NCBI GenBank assembly: GCA_025998675.1
Contig: AP024673.1
Location: 2,922,562 to 2,986,561 of the forward strand
Direction of reading: 5' to 3'
From: Fimbriimonadales bacterium
GTDB lineage: Bacteria; Armatimonadota; Fimbriimonadia; Fimbriimonadales; GBS-DC
Length of the DNA: 64,000 nucleotides
Positions 47,982 to 56,461 of the stretch are shown one piece after another; within the stretch, counting starts at the first letter, position 1, and the number at the start of each line of letters is the position of its first letter. A program made the position numbers and the translations under genes. The notes beneath the pieces are model-generated. The model was given only the letters and a program-made list of their open reading frames with translations. It ran no database searches and was not told the DNA's origin.

Positions 47982-48558
47982 GGTGCGCCTCCAGCGTGAA
48001 ATGAACCTTCTCATGGGGCTGACGCAGGATGTAGGTGTGCGCATGCGCGACCACGACAACCGTGTCGCCGTTCAGATGCAGGCGCGCGGGCGCGGGCAAC
48101 GGCTTGCTCTGCCACAGGGCGGTGAAGCCGAAGCCGCTCCAGCGGTAGACGCGCACAAACGGCTGGCGGGCGCGCGTGCGCTCAAGGGTAATCAGGCGCA
48201 GCGGTTGCTCCGGGCGCAGGCGCGCCAGCGCGAAATCGTCCAGCGGGCTGCCCAGACGCGACCCCAGCCACTTCGCGTAGCCGTACGCGCCTGTCCAGCC
48301 GAGGATATGGATCGTGTTCTGGCGGTCGCGATACCAGCGCGTGCTGCGATTCACCCCGACGACGAACTCCGCGAAGCCGTCCTCGTCAATGTCGGCAATC
48401 TGGAGTTTCCACGCCCGAAGCCAGGCGGGTCCCCACTGCCACAGACGCCTGCCCCCACGAAACACCTGCAGGAACGGCTCCGCATGCGGCGTGAACCGAA
48501 CGGTTTCGAGCGCGCCGTCGCCATCGAGGTCCTGCTCGTACACCTGCGCCTCGACCAC
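47938..48558 (-). CDS. FG-GAP/VCBS-like repeat protein
   Basis: 206 residues, at least two beta-propeller type calcium loops: DLDGDGALETVRF near the start and DIDEDGFAEFVVGVNR around residue 55. Further blades are weaker (VRVYRWSGFGFTALW). GTG start at 48558; the reading frame is open further upstream (to about 48610) but with no signal peptide or ATG, so the N-terminus may be lost or the protein cytosolic. Its end overlaps the DUF3160 gene by 44 nt. In related genomes such proteins are, from memory, exported next to DUF3160 genes. Confidence 0.6.
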   Translation of the reverse strand: MVEAQVYEQDLDGDGALETVRFTPHAEPFLQVFRGGRRLWQWGPAWLRAWKLQIADIDEDGFAEFVVGVNRSTRWYRDRQNTIHILGWTGAYGYAKWLGSRLGSPLDDFALARLRPEQPLRLITLERTRARQPFVRVYRWSGFGFTALWQSKPLPAPARLHLNGDTVVVVAHAHTYILRQPHEKVHFTLEAHHANTTEAIPLGSGR

Positions 48559-48609
48559 GCGCGATAGCTTCGACAGCCGATTCGGGAGTCCTGCTTCCCT
48601 GCAACTCGA

Positions 48610-49041
48610 CTACTCCCCCGTCTCTTCTCGCCAGTTCACCAGCTGCAAGGGATAGCCTACCTCTATCACGCGCTGATAATGACGCTCGTTCGCCGACACC
48701 AGAACCAGCCCGTACCGCAACGCCGTCGCCGCTATCAGCGGATCCAAACGCCCTATCGGAAAACCCGCCAAATCCAACCGCGCATATAACTCCCCTGCCA
48801 ACTCCCCAACCGCATAATCCACTGGCAAAATCTCCAGCCTGCTCGCATCCGCACGCCACTGTGCCAGCAAGTCCGCCCGCTGGCGACGCACCAGCCCCCG
48901 CACCACCTCCGCCACTGTAATCACCGACAGCGTGTAAGTGCCGTAAACCGTCCAGTAGGCGTTCGCCCGCGCCTGCACCACAGGATACGCACCCCGCATG
49001 ATGTCCAGCCAGATGTCGGTATCAATCAGCGCCTTCTCCAT
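48610..49041 (-). CDS. VapC-like PIN-domain toxin
   Basis: 143-residue PIN RNase. Acidic residues: Asp7 and Asp9 in ALIDTDIWLDIMRG, Glu45 in VITVAEVVRG, Asp99 in GRLDPLIAATALRYG, and the final S/N pair in LVSANERHYQRV. Would cleave tRNA or rRNA when freed from its antitoxin. The start overlaps the end of the antitoxin gene (20 nt). Slightly lower GC than neighbours, in keeping with an acquired module (impression only). Confidence 0.87.
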   Translation of the reverse strand: MEKALIDTDIWLDIMRGAYPVVQARANAYWTVYGTYTLSVITVAEVVRGLVRRQRADLLAQWRADASRLEILPVDYAVGELAGELYARLDLAGFPIGRLDPLIAATALRYGLVLVSANERHYQRVIEVGYPLQLVNWREETGE

Positions 49042-49252
49042 TCAGGCTTCTCCAAGCGGTGCTTTCGCGCGCGGTTAGGATTTCCTGTTCTATTTCGGTC
49101 AGCAGGTCAGCATACTTGCGCCAGCGTCCCCAGAAGGGGTTCTCGGAAGGGACAGGGGAAATCAGTTCCACCTCCACCTGTGTGCCATCGGGCAGAGGCG
49201 GCTCCTGCTCCAGCTCAATCGTGCGTCCGCGTATCACGCCGCGTAAACTCAT
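49022..49252 (-). CDS. Antitoxin partner of VapC-like toxin
   Basis: 76 residues. N-terminal beta-rich segment MSLRGVIRGRTIELEQEPPL and DGTQVEVELI resembles the DUF104/AF2212-type or AbrB-like antitoxins; the C-terminal helix (ADLLTEIEQEIL) would wrap the toxin. ATG 49252 is chosen as GAGGTG precedes it by 6 nt; the ORF can be extended upstream to 49297 without support. Overlaps the toxin gene by 20 nt, the usual order. Confidence 0.75.
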   Translation of the reverse strand: MSLRGVIRGRTIELEQEPPLPDGTQVEVELISPVPSENPFWGRWRKYADLLTEIEQEILTARESTAWRSLNGEGAD

Positions 49253-49298
49253 CGCGCTCACCTCTGAAGAGGATACCTCATTCAGACAGGCGTGCATT

Positions 49299-50516
49299 TT
49301 ATACGCGCATCACCCACTCGCTGCCGCCGCGCTGGAGTTCGAAGGTTTGCGTTTTCCCGTCGACGGTCAGGCGGTAGGCGCCCAGAAAGCCGCGCAGGCG
49401 CGCCCTGCCGCGCGAGTCGGTCGTCAGCGTCTGCGTCGGCGTCCACCACTGCTCGCGTACCAGCCGTTTGACGCGCTCGTAGGCGGGCTTGGGGCTGAGG
49501 TCTGCCCGCAGCAAGCCCGCAGGCGCGCCCTGCCACGCGAAGCGGTCGCTCAGGTCCCACCATGTGATGGCGTCCACCGCCGGGTGCGCGAACAGCAGCG
49601 TGTAGAACCGCTCCACATAGTCCGCCTGACGCTGCTCGCCGTCGGGGGTGGACTGCCACGGGCGCGGCAGCTGCCAGCCGTGTTGCCCCGACAGGATGGT
49701 GATCTCCGTGAAGTGCAGGGGCTTGCCGAACCGCGCGTAAGTTTCGCACACCTCCCACACGCGCTCGAGCGTCCACTCGCCCCGATGCATATGCGACTGG
49801 ATTCCGATTGCGTCCACGGGCGCGTTGCGCTTGATCAGCGTCTCCACCAGCTGCTCGAACTCCGGGCTGAGGTTGTAGTCGTTATACAGCAGGAACGCCT
49901 TTGGGTTCGCCTCCTTCGCCCACTGGAGGGTTTCGATGACCACATTCGCCGCGCCGTCGCGCTTGACCCAGTTGCCGACCCCGTTTTCGAACTGGTGCGA
50001 GACGGTCGCCTCGTTAATCACATCCCAGCGGTCGATCAGCCCCTGAAACTCGCGGATGATGGCTTGCACGCGCGCCTTGAGCAGGGGTTTGACGGCGTCG
50101 GGCTCGTTGGGCGCCCAGCGGGGGAAGACCTCGTGCCACACCAGCGGGTGCCCTTTGGTCGCAATCCCGTGCTGGCGGCACCAGCGGGCGATGCGCAGCT
50201 GCGCGTCGCGTCCGGGCGTGCGTCCCTGTTCGGGCTCGTAGCCGCCCCAGTAGAAGCCCAGCGTCGCGTAGTTCAGCAACTCGCGGAAGCGGCGCCCGTA
50301 GGTCTCGTGCTGCTGCGTCTCTTCAAAGTCGTACAGCGGGAAGATGTTCGCGCCGAACAGGAAGGCGTGCTGGATGAACTCGACTTGCACGCGCTGATTG
50401 CGCCGCGCGCGCCCGCGCGAGTCGAGCAGGCGGATGGTCGCGTCCGCCTTGCGATGGCGTTCAATCTGTGCCGGTGCACGGGCAAGCAGTTCCTGTGCTT
50501 TGGGCGTGAGTTGCAT
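49299..50516 (-). CDS. GH10 endo-beta-1,4-xylanase-like enzyme
   Basis: 405 residues. A short N-terminal beta segment (about 20-60: DATIRLLDSRGRARRNQRV) precedes a GH10 TIM barrel: KGHPLVWHEVFPRW, acid/base Glu169 in WDVINEATVSHQF, IGIQSHMHRGEW and nucleophile Glu271 in LHFTEITILSG, then DAITWWDLSD. A C-terminal beta part (GRARLRGFLGAYRLTV) ends it. No signal peptide, so it probably acts on imported xylo-oligosaccharides in the cytoplasm. ATG 50516 with AAGGAG 7 nt upstream. Downstream of the MarR gene, 11 nt gap: perhaps regulated with it. Confidence 0.9.
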   Translation of the reverse strand: MQLTPKAQELLARAPAQIERHRKADATIRLLDSRGRARRNQRVQVEFIQHAFLFGANIFPLYDFEETQQHETYGRRFRELLNYATLGFYWGGYEPEQGRTPGRDAQLRIARWCRQHGIATKGHPLVWHEVFPRWAPNEPDAVKPLLKARVQAIIREFQGLIDRWDVINEATVSHQFENGVGNWVKRDGAANVVIETLQWAKEANPKAFLLYNDYNLSPEFEQLVETLIKRNAPVDAIGIQSHMHRGEWTLERVWEVCETYARFGKPLHFTEITILSGQHGWQLPRPWQSTPDGEQRQADYVERFYTLLFAHPAVDAITWWDLSDRFAWQGAPAGLLRADLSPKPAYERVKRLVREQWWTPTQTLTTDSRGRARLRGFLGAYRLTVDGKTQTFELQRGGSEWVMRV

Positions 50517-50527
50517 AGAATCACTCC

Positions 50528-51097
50528 TTACCGACACTCCTCAACGGCGTGCATCTCCACCAGCGGGCAGTTCGGGTCCGCGCTCGCGCCGCACTGCAGG
50601 CACACCTCCATCGGCTTGAGGATGCCCGCCTCGACGCCCGCGCGAATGAACGCGCTCAAGCCCTCGATAAATGCGCTTCGTTCGGACGGCTCCATCTGCG
50701 CCAGCACGCTCGCAAACCGCTGGCGGCGCTCCTGATCGAGGCGCTGGATCATCTCATGCCCCGCATCGGTCAGCGCAAGCCCCACCTGCCGCCGATCGCG
50801 CGGGTTCGCCACGCGCCGAATGAGCGACTTCTTCTCCAGACGATGCACCATGTTCGTCGCCGACGGGTACGAGATGTTCAGCCCCTCCGCCAGGTCGCCC
50901 ACCGTGACGCGCCGATGCGTGTGTAAATAGCGCAACGCCTGCATCTGCGAGTAGGTCAAATCCGACTCCGCCAGCTCCTCCAGCAACTTCTCGCCGATGG
51001 AGGTATACATCGCCTGCAGGAACACCCCCGCCACCAGCTCCGCGTGATTCAGCAGCTCTTCCGTCAGCGCAATCGGCAATTTGATAGCTTCTCTCAC
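50528..51097 (-). CDS. MarR-family regulator with a cysteine-rich C-terminal tail
   Basis: 189 residues. Winged helix-turn-helix core: LTYSQMQALRYLHTHRRVTV, GDLAEGLNISYPSATNMVHRLEKKSLI and the wing RVANPRDRRQVGLALTDAG, then dimerisation helices. The last 25 residues carry CLQCGASADPNC and a final His/Cys (MHAVEEC), four Cys and one His in all, able to hold a metal or sense redox state; not usual in MarR. GTG 51097 has AGGTGAGACCC upstream. Likely controls the xylanase and/or the divergent oxidoreductase (51194). Confidence 0.88.
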   Translation of the reverse strand: MREAIKLPIALTEELLNHAELVAGVFLQAMYTSIGEKLLEELAESDLTYSQMQALRYLHTHRRVTVGDLAEGLNISYPSATNMVHRLEKKSLIRRVANPRDRRQVGLALTDAGHEMIQRLDQERRQRFASVLAQMEPSERSAFIEGLSAFIRAGVEAGILKPMEVCLQCGASADPNCPLVEMHAVEECR

Positions 51098-51193
51098 GGG
51101 TCTCACCTGCGCATAAGGATACCCCAAATGTATAGCGTGGCTAAATATTCGCGCTCGGCAGGACTCGCGCCGTGGCGCGCGAATCGTCGGCGT

Positions 51194-52351
51194 ATGCAAA
51201 CGGTACGGTTCGGCGTGGTTGGACTGGGCGGCATGGGATTGGGGCACTGTCGATTCCTGAGCGAGGTTGTGCCCGAAACGACTCTGACCGCCGTGTGCGA
51301 CACGCATCCCGACCGCGCGCAACAGGCAGGCGAGCAGTTCGGCGTCCCGCACTTCACCGACCCCGACGCGATGTTCCAGAGCGGGCTACTGGACGCCGTG
51401 CTGATTGCCACACCGCACTACGGGCATGCGCCTGTCGCCATCCGCGCGTTCGAGCACGGACTGCATGTGCTGGTGGAGAAGCCCCTGTGCGTCGCCGTGT
51501 CGGAGGGCGACCAGATGATTGCCGCCGCACGTCGCGCAGGCGCGAAATTCGCGATTGGCTACCAGCACCGCTTCCGCCCTGAAGTGCAGGCGGCGCGGCG
51601 GGTGATTGAGCAGGGCATCCTCGGCGAGGTGCGCCGCACGCTGCTGATTACCGCATGGTACCGCACGCAGGCGTACTACGATTCGGGCGGCTGGCGGGCG
51701 ACCTGGGCGGGCGAAGGCGGCGGCGTGCTAATCAATCAGGCGCCGCACTTCATCGACCTCTGGACATGGCTGGGCGGGCTGCCCTGCCGCGTCTGGGGAC
51801 AGACCCGTACCGTGCTGCACGAGATTGAAACCGAAGATGAGGCGTTCGCGCTGGTGGAGTACCCCAACGGCGCGCACGGCTACCTCTACGCGACCACCAA
51901 CGAAGAGCCGGGCGAGAACCTCATCGAAATCTGCGGCGACCGGGGCAAGCTGCGTCTGGAGGGTTCCGACCTGCAGGTGTGGCAACTCAAGCATCCCATC
52001 CGCGCGTTTACTTATGAAGCCGAGGGTATGTGGGACGGTATCCCCGCCGAGCGCATCGAGCCGCCGTTTCCCAAGTCGCCCGAAGGCGCGCTGGAGGGGC
52101 AGCCCGCGCTGATACAGAACTTCGCCCGCGCCATCCTCTACGACGAGCCGCTCGTCGCTCCGGGCGAGGAGGGACTGCACACGGTGGAGGTCATCAACGC
52201 GCTCATCCTCTCCAGCAAGCGCGGGCAGCCCGTGTCTATCCCGGTAGACCGCGCCGCCTACGACGCGCTGCTTGCCGAGCTGAAGGCGCAGTCCCGCCCG
52301 AAAACGCGCCTCCGCGAACAACGCATAACCGACCCGAACCTGATTCAATAA
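51194..52351 (+). CDS. Gfo/Idh/MocA family oxidoreductase
   Basis: 385 residues. Rossmann fold FGVVGLGGMGLGHCRFLSE, LIATPHYGHAPVAIRAFEHG, catalytic-type EKPLCVA with Lys, and WAGEGGGVLINQAPHFIDLW with His in the C-terminal domain. Binds NAD(P)(H) and oxidises or reduces a sugar derivative; substrate unknown. Distinct from the enzyme at 19386, though both share the EGGG-V-NQA motif. Start ATG 51194 (MQTVRFGVV); an in-frame extension to 51044 overlaps the divergent MarR gene and is unlikely. Confidence 0.9.
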   Translation: MQTVRFGVVGLGGMGLGHCRFLSEVVPETTLTAVCDTHPDRAQQAGEQFGVPHFTDPDAMFQSGLLDAVLIATPHYGHAPVAIRAFEHGLHVLVEKPLCVAVSEGDQMIAAARRAGAKFAIGYQHRFRPEVQAARRVIEQGILGEVRRTLLITAWYRTQAYYDSGGWRATWAGEGGGVLINQAPHFIDLWTWLGGLPCRVWGQTRTVLHEIETEDEAFALVEYPNGAHGYLYATTNEEPGENLIEICGDRGKLRLEGSDLQVWQLKHPIRAFTYEAEGMWDGIPAERIEPPFPKSPEGALEGQPALIQNFARAILYDEPLVAPGEEGLHTVEVINALILSSKRGQPVSIPVDRAAYDALLAELKAQSRPKTRLREQRITDPNLIQ

Positions 52352-52360
52352 CATGCAGGG

Positions 52361-52366
52361 TATTCT
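52361..52366 (+). promoter_or_regulatory. Possible -10 box for the R2lox/CARF/PIN operon
   Basis: GCAGGGTATTCT resembles the GGTAYAMT boxes of this window. It lies 25 nt before ATG 52392, with GAGGTGG about 9-10 nt before the ATG. The -35 is not evident. It may instead be read through from the gene upstream (stop at 52351). Confidence 0.35.
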
Positions 52367-52391
52367 AATTCACTGACGAGGTGGTCGAACA

Positions 52392-53330
<939 letters not shown>

Positions 53331-53333
53331 GCC

Positions 53334-53843
53334 ATGCAGAACACGCAATCACCTCAGACGCGCGCGTGGGTCACCGTCGTCGGCTGGAGCCCGATGGCGG
53401 TGATTAACACGCTCTGGCAGGCGTGCGAGCAGGGGATTGTGCCGACGCACATCTACCTGCTCTGCTCGCAGCAAGCGCCGCAAATAGAGCAGAGCCTGAA
53501 GACGGTCGAGCGCTACCTGCATGCAATCCTGCCCGAATTTGGCGTCGCTGCCCCGCAGATAGAGGTTCAATCCATCGACGAGGACGATCTGCGAGGGTTT
53601 CGACAGAGGCTTAACCTGACGCTTCTGGAGGCGCGTCGGCAGTGCGAGAAAGTCGTGCTGGACATCACGGCGGGCAGGAAGTATATGTCGGCGTTCGGAC
53701 TGGCGCTGGGCTTGCGCGACGACATCGGACTGGAGACGCTCTACTACAATCAGCTGCTTGATCAGCGCTATCAGGATGTACCGCACCCGCTGATTCCGCG
53801 CCATCATCAGCAGCTCTACGACCTGCTGGAGGTTTTGGAATGA
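53334..53843 (+). CDS. CARF-like (CRISPR-associated Rossmann fold type) protein, no CRISPR nearby
   Basis: 169 residues, a single Rossmann-like domain. The first strand-loop is AWVTVVGWSPMAVINTLWQA (residues 11-30), as in CRISPR-associated Csx/ring-nuclease type proteins (G-x-SP-x-x-V-x-x-T). The second is VVLDITAGRKYMSAFGLALG (residues 107-126), matching the DITGGTK-M loop of CARF and Card1/Csm6-like sensors. Such domains bind or cut cyclic oligoadenylates. There is no effector domain in this protein; the effector candidate is the next gene, overlapping by 4 nt (ATGA). Homology is by motif only; a Csx-like fold outside CARF is possible. Confidence 0.65.
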   Translation: MQNTQSPQTRAWVTVVGWSPMAVINTLWQACEQGIVPTHIYLLCSQQAPQIEQSLKTVERYLHAILPEFGVAAPQIEVQSIDEDDLRGFRQRLNLTLLEARRQCEKVVLDITAGRKYMSAFGLALGLRDDIGLETLYYNQLLDQRYQDVPHPLIPRHHQQLYDLLEVLE

Positions 53844-54913
53844 TACTCCTGCCTGAACGATACCTGATCGCGCTTTTGAATCAGCTGGGCGATCGTGTGT
53901 CTGTGCACGCGCCCCTGCTGCAGGACGCTCAACTATTCACAGTTGACCTTTCAGGGTCCCAGGCGCGTATCGAGGCGATTATCTCCGCGCGGGACTATCA
54001 CAACCAGCGTGATGCAGTGAAACGGCACACCATAGACAATTTGTCTGGGGATACTTCTCTCCGCATCGATGCGGAACTGCCCAAACACGACCGCCTGCGC
54101 GACGCCTTCCGCGCGGCGGGCATTGTGCCCCCAACGAATCTGGACGCGCTGAAGGACTATCTACGCGCAGCTGCTCAGTCAGACCCTGCGCGCGGGGGCG
54201 ACATCTACTACTTCGCGTTCGATAATAACGCCCTGCGCAATCGTCTCTACTCTCTCTACTTGAAGTCCACCAGACGCGATCGCTCTGAGCCGAATCTGCT
54301 GCTGTCGAGAGCCGTGCGCGAGGAGCTGGACACACGCGGCGGCAAAATTCTATCCGAGTTTCTGGAAGCGTTCAATCGCGCCTATCAGGGCGTGGCGATC
54401 GATCAGATTTTTGCCAATCAGAATCGCCTCGACGATCGCCTGCGTTTGATGGCGCTGGCGGAGTATCGCAAGGTGCTGCAGTCGCGCAACTGTGAAGAGC
54501 TGCCCGCGGCGGATAGCGCCGACGCCGACGGGCGGATTATCGACTCCTATGCCGGGTACGCGAATGCGGTAGGACGCAAAGTGGTCGTGCTCAGCTCCGA
54601 CAACGAGTTCATCCTGCGCTGCGAGGCGCGCCCCAACCTCATTCCGCAGATGGTCGCCTATCCGTTGGAGCTGGACGCGGCTTATGAGACCGATTGGGAA
54701 GCGTTGCGCTGGCTCCTCTATCAGTTGGCGGTGGTCTACGGGCGTCTGGATCTCCAGCTCGCGAAAGGCGCAATTGTGCGAGTCTATGGCGTGTGGAAAG
54801 GGAAAACGGAGCATGACTGGCTACAGGAGCATGTCAAGATAACCATCACACCCAGCAGCATACCGCTGGAGGCTGCGCTTCAACGCACGCTGAATATCTT
54901 GCAAAGGGTCTAA
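53840..54913 (+). CDS. PIN-like RNase candidate paired with the CARF-like protein
   Basis: 357 residues. N-terminal ~115 residues of unknown fold; a central region with PIN-type acidic residues: Asp128 in YYFAFDNNALRNRLYSLY, Glu161/Glu162 in SRAVREELDTRGG, Asp236 in RIIDSYAGYANAV and Asp254 in KVVVLSSDNEFI. The spacing D...E...D...D with S-D-N-E-F at the end is characteristic of PIN nucleases. A C-terminal domain (about 275-357) contains ALRWLLYQLAVVYGRLDLQL. Starts within the stop of the CARF-like gene, so the two are translated together. It may be an RNase gated by a nucleotide second messenger (inference). Confidence 0.6.
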   Translation: MILLPERYLIALLNQLGDRVSVHAPLLQDAQLFTVDLSGSQARIEAIISARDYHNQRDAVKRHTIDNLSGDTSLRIDAELPKHDRLRDAFRAAGIVPPTNLDALKDYLRAAAQSDPARGGDIYYFAFDNNALRNRLYSLYLKSTRRDRSEPNLLLSRAVREELDTRGGKILSEFLEAFNRAYQGVAIDQIFANQNRLDDRLRLMALAEYRKVLQSRNCEELPAADSADADGRIIDSYAGYANAVGRKVVVLSSDNEFILRCEARPNLIPQMVAYPLELDAAYETDWEALRWLLYQLAVVYGRLDLQLAKGAIVRVYGVWKGKTEHDWLQEHVKITITPSSIPLEAALQRTLNILQRV

Positions 54914-54999
54914 CGCACACATTTGAGAAGTATATCCTGCAAAGGCTCTCAAGGGAGGTATAGATTATTCTTCCAGACGGTTCAGTAGATGCTCAATTG

Positions 55000-55062
55000 T
55001 TATTTTGAGATAGCGTCGATCGCTTGCAGAATATCTTTCAATCGCTCCTTGACATCCCTCAT
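55000..55062 (-). pseudogene. Remnant of a HEPN partner of the MNT nucleotidyltransferase
   Basis: ATG at 55062 overlaps the MNT stop (ATGA) and encodes MRDVKERLKDILQAIDAISK, which resembles the start of HEPN toxins of MNT/HEPN pairs (M-R-D-x-x-E-R-L-x-D-I-L-x-A-I). A TAA stop follows at 55000 and no further HEPN sequence can be seen. Most likely the 3' part was lost. The rest of 54914-55058 has no supportable gene. Confidence 0.55.
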
Positions 55063-55382
55063 AAAGCGACTGCCTCTTGTAAGACACGGTCGCGTATTCT
55101 TGCCTTAAGCCCTCTGGGGGTCGCCACATCCACCGGGTGATTCAGCAGGGTTTCCAGTTCATACTGCAAGCCGCCCAGATCGAGAAGCGTCCGCCCTGGT
55201 TCAAGGTCCACCAGCAAGTCGATATCGCTGGCTTCGTCGGCTTCACCGCGCGCGAGCGAGCCAAAAAGTCGCACATTGTACGCCCCGTACTTTGCACAGA
55301 CACGCAAAATCTCAGCTCGCTTCGCGTGAAGACGCTCGCGGAGCGAGACGGTTCCATCAGCAGGAGCAGGTGAACTTCTCAT
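55059..55382 (-). CDS. Minimal nucleotidyltransferase (MNT family)
   Basis: 107 residues. Nucleotidyltransferase core GSLARGEADEASDIDLLVDL (G-S-x-A-R-G-x(n)-D-x-D-L-L-V), followed by helical LGGLQYELETLLNHPVDVA and a C-terminal LKARIRDRVLQEAVAL. Known of the family: the antitoxin of MNT/HEPN modules, AMPylating its toxic HEPN partner. Here the partner is reduced to a fragment. Start ATG 55382 is chosen; the ORF extends further upstream without homology. Divergent from the dehydrogenase gene. Confidence 0.82.
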   Translation of the reverse strand: MRSSPAPADGTVSLRERLHAKRAEILRVCAKYGAYNVRLFGSLARGEADEASDIDLLVDLEPGRTLLDLGGLQYELETLLNHPVDVATPRGLKARIRDRVLQEAVAL

Positions 55383-55494
55383 GGGTTGCACGCAACTATG
55401 ATACCCTCTCCGACGCGCTTGTGCAGTGTGCGCGGGGTGTAGTGTTGCAGGAAAAGCGCTCCGATGGGTGAACTCCTGGAGCGGAGGAAAGCCG

Positions 55495-56460
55495 ATGAAG
55501 GTTGTCGCAATCTTACCCCCATCCGAACAGGTACAGGCGCAGGTAGCGATGGTGCGTGCGCTCTTTTCGGGGCACACGGTGGAGCTGGCGACGAACGCCG
55601 CCGAGCTGGAGCCGCACCTGCCCGATGCGGAAGTGCTGATTTCCACCGCGTTCACGCCGCTCACCCGCGCGATGTTGCAGGCGGCGCCGCGCGTGCGCTT
55701 TATTCAGGTCGCAGGCGTCGGCGTGGACCATGTGGACATCGACGCGGCGCAGGAGCTGGGCATCACCGTCGCCGCCGTCACGGGCGCGAACACAGTCAGC
55801 GTCGCTGAGCATGTGGTGATGGTCGCGCTCGCGCTGATGCGCGGCTTAATCCCCGCGCACACCATGCTGGCGCAGGGGCAATGGTCGCTGCCCTACTGGA
55901 TTGCGCACGCCCGCGATATTCAGGGCAAGACAGTCGGCGTCGTCGGCATGGGGCGCATCGGGCGCGAGGTTGCCGCGCGCCTGTTGCCGTTCGGCGTGAC
56001 GATTTTCTACTACGATGTGCAGCCCCTGCCCCCCGAACAGGAATCGGCGCTGGGGGCGACCTATCTGGAGTTGGACGCGCTGCTGCCCGAGTGCGACCTG
56101 ATTACGCTGCATATGCCTCTCACGCCCGAAACGCGCGGGCTGTTCAATCGCGAGCGGTTGCTGTCGATGAAGCCGGGCGCGTTTTTGATCAACACGGCGC
56201 GTGCGGAGCTGGTGGACGAAGGCGCGCTCGCGGAGGCGTTGCAGGGGCATCTGGGCGGCGCGGCGATCGATGTGTTCTCGTCCGAGCCGCCGCCGCTCGA
56301 CCACCCGCTGCTGCGCCTGCCGAATGTGATTCTCACGCCGCATGGGGCGGGCGTCACGCAGGAGGCGCAGCAACGCATCGCGCAGGGCGTCATCCAGAAT
56401 GTGCTGCGCTTTCTGGAGGGACGCCCGCTGGCGGATGTGGTGGTGCAGGGCACGCGCTAA
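55495..56460 (+). CDS. D-2-hydroxyacid dehydrogenase (NAD-dependent)
   Basis: 321 residues. Substrate-domain part VRFIQVAGVGVDHVDIDAA, then the NAD Rossmann GKTVGVVGMGRIGREVAARL, catalytic Arg region INTARAELVDEGALAEAL (Arg in NTAR), Glu in VFSSEPPPLDHPLL and His in LTPHGAGVTQEA. The His-Glu relay is intact. Substrate not deducible (glyoxylate, phosphoglycerate or another 2-keto acid). ATG 55495 with GGAGG 7 nt upstream. Confidence 0.9.
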   Translation: MKVVAILPPSEQVQAQVAMVRALFSGHTVELATNAAELEPHLPDAEVLISTAFTPLTRAMLQAAPRVRFIQVAGVGVDHVDIDAAQELGITVAAVTGANTVSVAEHVVMVALALMRGLIPAHTMLAQGQWSLPYWIAHARDIQGKTVGVVGMGRIGREVAARLLPFGVTIFYYDVQPLPPEQESALGATYLELDALLPECDLITLHMPLTPETRGLFNRERLLSMKPGAFLINTARAELVDEGALAEALQGHLGGAAIDVFSSEPPPLDHPLLRLPNVILTPHGAGVTQEAQQRIAQGVIQNVLRFLEGRPLADVVVQGTR

Positions 56461-56461
56461 C

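Noticed and set aside
53334-55062. CRISPR array near the CARF-like gene
   Set aside because: I looked for regularly spaced direct repeats around this locus and in the other gaps and saw none; no cas1, cas2, cas10 or other cas gene is recognisable.
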